The notes under the pieces are model-generated. The model had not been told where the DNA came from and made no database searches. It saw only the letters and a program-made list of their open reading frames with translations. Of a stretch of DNA of 5,733 bases, positions 1-5,029 are shown one piece after another (within the stretch, counting starts at the first letter, position 1; every line of letters starts with the position of its first letter). Location: the NCBI GenBank assembly GCA_029050995.1, contig JAIDLO010000068.1:1-5733 (forward strand). The letters run 5' to 3'. The translations under genes were made by a program, and so were the position numbers. The stretch is from Eubacterium sp. GTDB lineage: Bacteria; Bacillota; Clostridia; Oscillospirales; Acutalibacteraceae.

Positions 1-48
1 TTTCAATATAGGTTATTTAATTAATCATATTATATATTTTGTTTTATA

Positions 49-54
49 TATAAT
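49..54 (+). promoter_or_regulatory. Candidate -10 box for the LRR surface protein gene
   Basis: A perfect TATAAT lies in a very AT-rich stretch, with a predicted transcript start near 61 and a leader of about 55 nt. No good -35 box is seen at 16-18 bp upstream (the hexamer at 26-31 is CATATT). AT-rich sequence gives such hexamers by chance, so this is a weak call. The leader (61-115) shows no riboswitch-like or terminator-like structure. Confidence 0.4.
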
Positions 55-115
55 AGAATTGGAGATACGCACTTTTTGTTTTATCTTACATAACCGATTT
101 ATTAGGAGGTAGATT

Positions 116-3100
116 ATGAAATTTACGAAAAAGCTTTTCAGCCTGTTGCTTGCAACAGCAATGCTCTTCAGCATCTGTGCAGGCATAGACCTTTCTGCAT
201 ATGCAGAAACGCTCGGGGATTACGAGTATGAAATTCTTGAGGACGGAACGGTTGAGATTATCGAGTATCACGGCTCTGCATCCAATCTTTCTATACCGGG
301 TGCGATCGGCGGTAAAACAGTAACACGCATTGGCGATTCTGCATTCAGCAATTGCAATAGTTTAACAAGTGTAACAATACCAAGCAGTGTTACAAGCATT
401 GGCAATACTGTATTCAGCGCTTGTATGAATCTGCAGAGCTATACCGTTGATTCAAACAATAAAAATTATTCATCAAATAATGGCATCTTGTTTAACAAGG
501 ATCAATCTGAAATCCTTACATATCCTGCAGGCAAAAAAACCTCTGCAGTTACGATACCTGAAAGTGTAAAGAAAATTGGTAACGGTGCATTCCTTTCCTG
601 CTCCAATTTAACAAGTGTAACAATACCGAACAGTGTTACAAGCATTGATAATTCTGCATTTTATAATTGCTTAAACTTAACAAACATAAGCATACCTGAT
701 AGTGTAAAAGAAATCGGCAGAGATGCATTCCACAACTGCAAAAGCTTAACAAATATCACAATACCGAATGGTGTTAAAAGTATTGAAGATTATACATTTT
801 CTGTATGCACCGCTTTAACAAGCATAACAATACCGGATAGTGTTACAAGCATTGGCGCACATGCATTTGATTTTTGCTCAAAATTAGAAAGTATAACAAT
901 TCCCGACAGTGTAACGAGCATTGGCGATAGTGCATTCTATTATTGCCTTCGCTTAGCAAGCATAACTCTTTCAAGCAATATAACAAGTATTGGAGATTCA
1001 GCATTTAACGGCTGTAAAAGTTTAACTGATATAACGATACCAAATGGTGTTACAAGTATTGGAGATTATGCATTTCATGGCTGCACAGCATTAACAAGTA
1101 TAACAATACCTGATAGTGTTGCAAGCATTGGCGAATGTGCATTTTTCAGCTGTGAGGGTTTAACAAACATAACCATACCAAATGGTACAGTAAGCATTGG
1201 GGATTTTGCATTTGAGAACTGCAATAATTTAACAGATGTATCTATTTCAGACAGTGTAACGGAAATCGGCAATTTTGTATTCAGCGGCTGCGCTAACTTA
1301 GCAAATATTACTGTTGGTTCAAATAATGAAGTTTATTCGTCAACAGATGGTGTTTTATATAATCAAAGCAAAACAGAATTGCTTCTGTATCCTTCTAAAA
1401 AAGCCGGAGCTTCATTTGCGATACCAAACAGCGTAACAAGCATTGGCGATTTCGCATTTGTAAACTGCGAAGGCTTATCAAGTATAACAATACCAAACAG
1501 TGTTACGAGCATTGGCAATTCTGCATTTGAAAATTGCACATCCTTTAGAATCTTATCAATTCCAAGCAGTGTAACAAGTATCGGCGAAGCTGCATTTAAA
1601 TGGTGCAAAAGCTTAAAAACTATTGTAATACCAAGCAGCGTAACAAGCATTAGTGATGCGTTATTCAGTGATTGCTCAGCCTTATCAAGCATAACAATAC
1701 CCGATAGCGTAACAAGTATCGGCAATGATGCGTTTTGGTGTTGTGAAAGCTTAAGAAGCATAAAAATACCAAATGGTGTTAAAAGTATTGGGGAATATGC
1801 ATTCGGCGGCTGTGCAAATTTAACAGGCGTAACCATACCAGACGGTATTACAAGCATTGCAGATGGATTATTCTTTAGTTGTTTAAGCTTAACGACTATG
1901 ACAATACCAGATACGATAACAAGCATTGGCGGCTATGCATTTGCCGGCTGTGAAGATTTAGCAAATATAACACTACCAAATACAATAACAAGTATGGACG
2001 AAGGTGTTTTCTGGTACTGTAAAAACCTGACCGACATAAATATACCAAATACTGTAACAAGCATTGGAGAGGGCGCTTTTGGATATTGTGAAAGCCTGAC
2101 AAGTATAACAATACCAGATAAAGTTACACGCATTGGTAATAATGCTTTTGAAGGCTGTGCAAATTTAACGAATATAACATTATCAAATCATGTAAGAAGT
2201 ATTGGAGAAAGTGCTTTTGAAGAATGCCCTGCCCTGACAGATGTATATTATAACGGAACAAAAAATGAATGGAGCAAAATAGCCATTGAAGAAGCAAATG
2301 AAAATTTGACTGCATCAATTATCCATTGCACAGACGGTATTCTGAATTGCAAGCATGAATTTGATAACGGAACAATAACAAAGACTGCAACCTGTTCCGA
2401 AGCCGGTGAAATAATATATACTTGCGCAATTTGCGATGAAATCAAAGCAGAAGCTATTCCGGCAACAGAACACAGCTACGACAGCGGAAAAATAACAACT
2501 GCCGCAAGCTGCACAACAGCCGGTGTTAGAACATATACCTGTACAAAGTGCAATGCAACAAAAACAGAAGCAATCAAAGCAACTGATCATAAGGCTGTAA
2601 CAGATCAGGCTGTTACGGCAACATGTACAAAAACAGGCTTAACTGAAGGTTCTCATTGTTCTGTTTGTAAGGCAGTAATTGTAAAGCAAGTAGTAATTCC
2701 TAAAACAGGACATAGCTATGACAGCGGCAAAGTAACAACAGCAGCAAGCTGTACAACAGACGGTGTTAGAACATATACTTGTACAAAGTGCAATGCAACA
2801 AAAACAGAAGCAATCAAGGCTACAGGTCATAAGACTGTAACGGATCAGGCTGTTGCGGCTACCTGCACAAAAACAGGATTAACAGAAGGTTCTCATTGTT
2901 CTGTTTGTAAGGCAATAACTAAAAAGCAAACAGTTATTCCTGTAACAAGTCATAAAACCGTAACAGACAAGGCTGTAGCAGCTACATGTACAACAGCAGG
3001 AAAAACAGCAGGCTCTCATTGTTCTGTTTGTAATACAGTAATTACCGTGCAGAAAACAATTCCAGCAACAGGACACAGCTACGATAGCGGCAAGGTAACA

Positions 3101-3808
3101 AAGAAAGCAACCTGTAAGGCAACAGGCGTTAAGACATTTACCTGCACAGTATGCGGAGCAACGAAAACAGCATCAATTGCAAAAACGAATACACATACAT
3201 ACAAAACAACAACGACTAAAGCTACAACCAAGAAAAACGGCTCTAAGATAACAAAGTGTTCTGTATGCGGCACGAAAAAATCAAGCACAACAATCTATTA
3301 TCCAAAAACAATAAGTCTTTCAAAAACTTCTTATGTTTACAATGGAAAGGCACAGAAGCCTACTGTTACAGTAAAAGACAGCAAGGGTAAGAAGATTGCT
3401 GCAAGCAATTATACAGTTACCTATGCAAGCGGAAGAAAGAATGTTGGAATCTACAAGGTAACAATTAAATTCAAAGGTAACTACAGCGGCACTGTTACAA
3501 AGACCTTTACAATCAAGCCAAAGGCAACAACACTTTCGAGCGTAACGGCTAAATCAAAGGGCTTTACTGCAAAGTGGAAAAAGCAGTCAACACAGACAAC
3601 GGGTTACCAGATTCAGTATTCAACAAGCAGTAAGTTCTCAAGTGCGAAAACGGTAACTGTTTCAAAGAACAGCTCAACATCAAAAGCAGTTTCAAAGCTC
3701 ACGGCAAAGAAAAAATATTATATTCGTGTTCGCACATATAAAACAGTAGGTAAAACAAAGATTTATTCTGATTGGAGTAAAGCAAAAACTGTTACAACAA
3801 AAAAGTAA
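116..3808 (+). CDS. Secreted BspA-like leucine-rich-repeat protein with CxxC modules, Ig-like and Fn3 domains
   Basis: This is a large secreted surface protein of 1230 residues. An AGGAGGT at 104-110, 5 nt before the ATG, fixes the start. Residues 1-30 form a signal peptide: KK near the N-terminus, a hydrophobic core at 7-24, and an AYA site with likely cleavage after A30. C21 is not in a proper lipobox. Residues 62-706 hold about 25 LRR_5/BspA-type repeats of 23 residues (L-T-x-I-T-I-P-x-x-V-T-S-I-G-x-x-A-F-x-x-C), broken by two longer YSS..G.L.N...YP variants at 106-142 and 395-434. A DVYYNGT cap follows at 709. Residues 745-1060 are eight Cys-rich modules, 1064-1135 an Ig-like (MBG-like) strand-rich domain, and 1138-1230 an Fn3-like domain. 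No LPXTG motif, SLH domain, dockerin or C-terminal membrane segment is present, so the mode of surface retention is unknown. BspA-type LRR proteins of oral and gut bacteria bind host proteins. Adhesion here is inference and the ligand cannot be read from the sequence. The gene is followed by its own terminator. Confidence 0.96.
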   Translation: MKFTKKLFSLLLATAMLFSICAGIDLSAYAETLGDYEYEILEDGTVEIIEYHGSASNLSIPGAIGGKTVTRIGDSAFSNCNSLTSVTIPSSVTSIGNTVFSACMNLQSYTVDSNNKNYSSNNGILFNKDQSEILTYPAGKKTSAVTIPESVKKIGNGAFLSCSNLTSVTIPNSVTSIDNSAFYNCLNLTNISIPDSVKEIGRDAFHNCKSLTNITIPNGVKSIEDYTFSVCTALTSITIPDSVTSIGAHAFDFCSKLESITIPDSVTSIGDSAFYYCLRLASITLSSNITSIGDSAFNGCKSLTDITIPNGVTSIGDYAFHGCTALTSITIPDSVASIGECAFFSCEGLTNITIPNGTVSIGDFAFENCNNLTDVSISDSVTEIGNFVFSGCANLANITVGSNNEVYSSTDGVLYNQSKTELLLYPSKKAGASFAIPNSVTSIGDFAFVNCEGLSSITIPNSVTSIGNSAFENCTSFRILSIPSSVTSIGEAAFKWCKSLKTIVIPSSVTSISDALFSDCSALSSITIPDSVTSIGNDAFWCCESLRSIKIPNGVKSIGEYAFGGCANLTGVTIPDGITSIADGLFFSCLSLTTMTIPDTITSIGGYAFAGCEDLANITLPNTITSMDEGVFWYCKNLTDINIPNTVTSIGEGAFGYCESLTSITIPDKVTRIGNNAFEGCANLTNITLSNHVRSIGESAFEECPALTDVYYNGTKNEWSKIAIEEANENLTASIIHCTDGILNCKHEFDNGTITKTATCSEAGEIIYTCAICDEIKAEAIPATEHSYDSGKITTAASCTTAGVRTYTCTKCNATKTEAIKATDHKAVTDQAVTATCTKTGLTEGSHCSVCKAVIVKQVVIPKTGHSYDSGKVTTAASCTTDGVRTYTCTKCNATKTEAIKATGHKTVTDQAVAATCTKTGLTEGSHCSVCKAITKKQTVIPVTSHKTVTDKAVAATCTTAGKTAGSHCSVCNTVITVQKTIPATGHSYDSGKVTKKATCKATGVKTFTCTVCGATKTASIAKTNTHTYKTTTTKATTKKNGSKITKCSVCGTKKSSTTIYYPKTISLSKTSYVYNGKAQKPTVTVKDSKGKKIAASNYTVTYASGRKNVGIYKVTIKFKGNYSGTVTKTFTIKPKATTLSSVTAKSKGFTAKWKKQSTQTTGYQIQYSTSSKFSSAKTVTVSKNSSTSKAVSKLTAKKKYYIRVRTYKTVGKTKIYSDWSKAKTVTTKK
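299..2233 (+). repeat. Array of about 25 LRR_5 repeats (69-bp coding period)
   Basis: The array lies inside the large surface-protein gene. The unit is 23 codons (69 bp), with the recurring protein motif IPxSVTSIGxxAFxxC and recurring DNA words such as ACAAGCATTGG and ATAACAATACC. I counted 25 copies by eye, the first partial. Two units are longer (nt 431-541 and 1298-1417), each carrying a YSS..G(I/V)L(F/Y)N segment followed by YP, as is usual in BspA relatives. Each unit ends with a conserved Cys after the AF motif. The phase is kept at 69 bp throughout apart from the two long units, so copy number could change by recombination without breaking the frame. Confidence 0.92.
2348..3298 (+). 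repeat. Eight Cys/His modules of about 40 residues (types A and B)
   Basis: This region covers residues 745 to about 1060 of the surface protein. Each full module has the order H, a single C, CxxC, then a Thr/Lys-rich strand and the next H. Type A modules begin H-SYDSGK and carry YTCTKCNATKTEAI or a variant. Type B modules begin HK(A/T)VTD and carry GSHCSVC. The order is A (745), A (786), B (825), A (866), B (905), B (946), A (987) and a degenerate CSVC module near 1040. The spaced Cys and His residues could bind a metal or form disulfides. This cannot be decided from sequence, and I do not recognise a named family with certainty. Confidence 0.85.
2471..2950 (+). repeat. Direct tandem repeat, 2 x 240 bp, in the Cys-rich region
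   Basis: The copies 2471-2710 and 2711-2950 abut exactly, and each encodes one A plus one B module (80 residues). By hand count they differ at about 32 of 240 positions, with an uninterrupted identical block of 38 bp (2540-2577 and 2780-2817). This points to duplication of an A-B pair, with many of the differences at third codon positions. Confidence 0.88.
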
Positions 3809-3814
3809 TTTAAC

Positions 3815-3844
3815 AAAAACCTCCCGCTGACGAGGGAGGTTTTT
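3815..3844 (+). terminator. Rho-independent terminator of the LRR surface protein gene
   Basis: CCTCCC (3820-3825) pairs with GGGAGG (3834-3839) across an 8-nt loop. The stem extends through A5 at 3815-3819 pairing with T5 at 3840-3844, giving 11 matched pairs. It begins 6 nt after the TAA stop and ends in a T run, so it should close a monocistronic transcript. Confidence 0.92.
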
Positions 3845-3845
3845 C

Positions 3846-3902
3846 GGTTCGTCGAGGACGCCGAACCCTACGATTATACTTTGAGACGGGAAACCTGTCC
3901 CC
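3846..3902. repeat. Intergenic palindromic repeat, copy 1 (two stem-loops)
   Basis: GGTTCG (3846-3851) is inversely repeated by CGAACC (3862-3867), and the block ends in CCCTACGAT (3866-3874). A second hairpin follows: GACGGG (3885-3890), AAA, CCTGTC (3894-3899), with one G-T wobble. The CCCTACGAT word and the GGGAAACC core both recur in the palindrome at 4992-5024. The locally high GC content stands out from the AT-rich flanks. This resembles the small dispersed intergenic palindromes of clostridial genomes. Two copies in one window suggest a genome-wide family, but this is not proven. Confidence 0.6.
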
Positions 3903-3929
3903 AAAAATAAAAAAAGTTTTAAAACTCTA

Positions 3930-3960
3930 TTGACTCTGACGCTGCGTTATAGTTTATAAT
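3930..3960 (+). promoter_or_regulatory. MerR-type promoter with 19-bp spacer and operator dyad
   Basis: The -35 box is TTGACT (3930-3935) and the -10 box is TATAAT (3955-3960), separated by 19 bp. This is longer than the usual 17 and is the hallmark of promoters that MerR-family proteins activate by twisting the DNA. An interrupted dyad lies over the spacer (3933-3953, centre 3943), with 8 of 10 position pairs complementary by hand count, including GCG/CGC arms beside the centre. The predicted start near 3967 leaves a leader of about 17 nt before the merR ATG at 3984. Autoregulation by the downstream gene is the natural inference. Confidence 0.85.
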
Positions 3961-3970
3961 TGCATTACAC

Positions 3971-3976
3971 GGGAGG
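3971..3976 (+). promoter_or_regulatory. Ribosome-binding site that sets the merR start at 3984
   Basis: GGGAGG lies 7 nt before the ATG at 3984. The in-frame ATG at 3978 is only 1 nt from it. The in-frame TTG at 3960 overlaps the -10 box and lies upstream of the predicted transcript start. Both are therefore unlikely starts. Confidence 0.88.
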
Positions 3977-3983
3977 GATGAAC

Positions 3984-4709
3984 ATGAAAACAGTAAATGA
4001 AGTAAGCAAGCTCACAGGTGTAAGTGTGCGCACACTTCACCACTATGATGCAATTGGTTTATTGAAGCCGGCACAGGTAACCAAAGCAGGATACCGCTTG
4101 TATGACGATACAGCACTGAAACGCTTACAAAGCATTTTAATATTTCGTGAACTGCAATTCCCTTTAAAAGAAATCAAAGCAATCCTTGATCATCCGGCAT
4201 TTGACGCAGCAGATGCATTGGAACAACAAATCAAATTGCTGGAATTGCAGAAAAAGCATATTGAGGAGCTCATTTCTTTTGCCCGTGAAATTCAAGACAA
4301 AGGAGTAAGTGAAATGAAATTTAATGCATTCAGCAAAAATGAAATAGACCAATATACGGAAGAAATCAAACGCACATGGGGTTCTACCCATGCGTACAAA
4401 GAATTCGAGGAAAAGACAAAGCAGAAAACAGAATTTGAACAGGAAGAAACAGCAGACCGCTTGTTAAACTTATTTACGGAAATCGGTAAACTCAAGCAGT
4501 TACAGCCTGCTGACAAAACTGTGCAAGAAAAAATCAGTATGCTTCAAAAATTCATTACGGATAACTATTATACCTGCACCAAAGAAATGCTAATCGGTTT
4601 AAGCCAAATGTATGTAAGCGATGAACGATTTAAGCACAATATTGACAAAGCAGGCGGAGAAGGCACCGCCGAATTTGTAAAGCAAGCCATAATCGTATAT
4701 TGTTCATAA
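3984..4709 (+). CDS. MerR-family transcriptional regulator with TipAS antibiotic-recognition domain
   Basis: The protein has 241 residues from the ATG at 3984. Residues 1-70 form the MerR winged helix: a helix-turn-helix around 4-20, RTLHHYDAIGLLKP at 16-29, and the wing GYRLY at 36-40. Residues 75-106 are a Leu/Lys/Glu-rich dimerisation helix. Residues about 115-241 match the TipAS fold: W132-G and AY at 137-138, then YYTC-T-KEM at 195-202 and GLSQMYV-DERF at 205-216. C198 sits where the TipA cysteine that binds thiopeptides lies in Streptomyces (from memory of the family). TipA relatives bind large hydrophobic or thiazole-containing compounds in the cytoplasm and then activate promoters with long spacers. 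The gene's own promoter has such a spacer, so self-activation on drug binding is likely. No transporter or resistance gene follows in the same direction, because the next genes are convergent. The actual ligand is unknown. Confidence 0.95.
   Translation: MKTVNEVSKLTGVSVRTLHHYDAIGLLKPAQVTKAGYRLYDDTALKRLQSILIFRELQFPLKEIKAILDHPAFDAADALEQQIKLLELQKKHIEELISFAREIQDKGVSEMKFNAFSKNEIDQYTEEIKRTWGSTHAYKEFEEKTKQKTEFEQEETADRLLNLFTEIGKLKQLQPADKTVQEKISMLQKFITDNYYTCTKEMLIGLSQMYVSDERFKHNIDKAGGEGTAEFVKQAIIVYCS
4299..4316 (+). promoter_or_regulatory. Possible internal ribosome-binding site and ATG for a short TipAS-like product
   Basis: AAAGGAG (4299-4305) precedes an in-frame ATG (4314-4316, codon 111) by 8 nt, which is ideal spacing. 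Starting here would give a 131-residue product (4314-4709) containing only the drug-recognition domain. Streptomyces tipA is known to make both TipAL (253 residues) and a short TipAS (144 residues) from an internal start near residue 110. The position agrees closely, but the SD is also simply the coding sequence for KGV, so chance remains possible. Confidence 0.5.
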
Positions 4710-4715
4710 CGAGAG

Positions 4716-4771
4716 AATTGAAAAAAAAAACACACCCGAGCATTTCTGCCCGGGTGCATCTTTTTTCAATT
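4716..4771. terminator. Bidirectional terminator between merR (+) and the Cys-rich small gene (-)
   Basis: CACCCG (4733-4738) pairs with CGGGTG (4751-4756). After one A-C mismatch, GCA pairs with TGC around a 4-nt loop. Outer arms AATTGAAAAAA (4716-4726) and TTTTTTCAATT (4761-4771) are perfect inverted repeats. On + the hairpin is followed by T6 (4761-4766). On - it is followed by ten T (4730-4721). It can therefore end both convergent transcripts, and looks stronger on the minus side. The outer arm overlaps the small gene's stop codon. Confidence 0.87.
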
Positions 4772-4904
4772 AGTTACAACCGCAGCCACAACCGCAATCG
4801 TTGTTACCGCAACCGTTGTTGAAACCACCGCAGAGGAGAAGGATTATGATGAGAATGATAATCCAAGAAGAACCGCCGCAACCGTTATTGCATCCGCAAC
4901 CCAT
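4770..4904 (-). CDS. 44-residue Cys/Gly/Asn-rich small protein with hydrophobic core
   Basis: The small gene runs from ATG (complement of 4902-4904) to TAA (complement of 4770-4772). The product has 9 Cys, 12 Gly and 7 Asn in 44 residues, no Lys or Arg, and one Asp. A Cys/Gly/Asn-rich head (1-13, starting MGCGCNNGCGG) is followed by a hydrophobic run at W14-L24 made only of Ile and Leu after the Trp, then CGGF and a Cys-Gly tail (C32, C37, C39, C41, C43). The ribosome-binding site is GGGGG in AAAGGGGGT, 7 nt before the start. A terminator follows directly and a candidate promoter lies upstream, so it looks like a complete transcription unit. The composition recalls the small YjcZ-type spore-associated proteins of Bacillus and clostridial proteins labelled 'chorion class high-cysteine', but I make no firm family call. 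The hydrophobic run is short for a membrane span. The function is unknown; a role in the spore or envelope is speculation. Confidence 0.8.
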   Translation of the reverse strand: MGCGCNNGCGGSSWIIILIIILLLCGGFNNGCGNNDCGCGCGCN

Positions 4905-4910
4905 TGCTGT

Positions 4911-4919
4911 ACCCCCTTT
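4911..4919 (-). promoter_or_regulatory. Ribosome-binding site of the Cys-rich small gene
   Basis: Read on the minus strand this is AAAGGGGGT, a close relative of AAAGGAGGT with one A to G change. The G run ends 7 nt before the ATG. Its presence is the main support, besides composition, for translation of this 44-codon gene. Confidence 0.7.
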
Positions 4920-4935
4920 CGCTTTTCTAACTCAT

Positions 4936-4964
4936 ACTATGAAAAACAAAAGGAAGTGTTACAA
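4936..4964 (-). promoter_or_regulatory. Candidate promoter of the Cys-rich small gene
   Basis: On the minus strand TTGTAA (4964-4959) and CATAGT (4941-4936) are separated by 17 bp. Each matches the vegetative consensus at 4 of 6 positions. The predicted start near 4929 gives a leader of about 25 nt. The -10 reads CATAGTAT, which also resembles the CATA-type -10 of the mother-cell sporulation sigma factors E and K, but the match is partial and the -35 is not decisive. Confidence 0.4.
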
Positions 4965-4991
4965 CGATTCAAAAATAATCCACACAAATAT

Positions 4992-5024
4992 TACGCGGGA
5001 TGGGAAACCCATCCCCTACGATAG
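4992..5024. repeat. Intergenic palindromic repeat, copy 2
   Basis: GGGATGGG (4997-5004), loop AAA and CCCATCCC (5008-5015) form a perfect 8-bp stem, followed by CCCTACGAT ending at 5022. It shares that word and the GGGAAACC core with the repeat at 3846-3902. It lies 6 nt past the stop of the minus-strand reductase gene. No T run follows on the minus strand (GCGTAATATTT), so it is a poor intrinsic terminator, though it might stabilise the mRNA 3' end. Confidence 0.65.
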
Positions 5025-5029
5025 TTTTA

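Noticed and set aside
61..115. Leader of the surface-protein gene as a riboswitch
   Set aside because: It is only about 55 nt, AT-rich and without a stable stem or alternative terminator.
299..2233. Regular direct repeats that might suggest a CRISPR array
   Set aside because: The 69-bp units are translated in one frame as LRRs, are not identical, and lack constant repeat and unique spacer structure.
1075..2445. A series of long open frames on the minus strand across the LRR array
   Set aside because: They mirror the 69-bp repeat of the plus-strand gene, have no ribosome-binding sites, and give repetitive low-meaning proteins. They are antisense shadows.
2315..3288. Minus-strand frames rich in Cys and Phe opposite the CxxC modules
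   Set aside because: Their composition follows from the reverse complement of Thr/Lys/Ala repeats (TGT and GCA codons). No start signals are seen and they conflict with the clear plus-strand gene.
3960..3983. Eight-codon N-terminal extension of the MerR protein from a TTG
   Set aside because: The TTG overlaps the -10 box and lies upstream of the predicted transcript start, while the ATG at 3984 has a good SD at 7 nt.
4997..5015. Perfect hairpin after the reductase gene as an intrinsic terminator
   Set aside because: No T run follows on the minus strand, and the motif is shared with another intergenic repeat, so it is described as a repeat instead.
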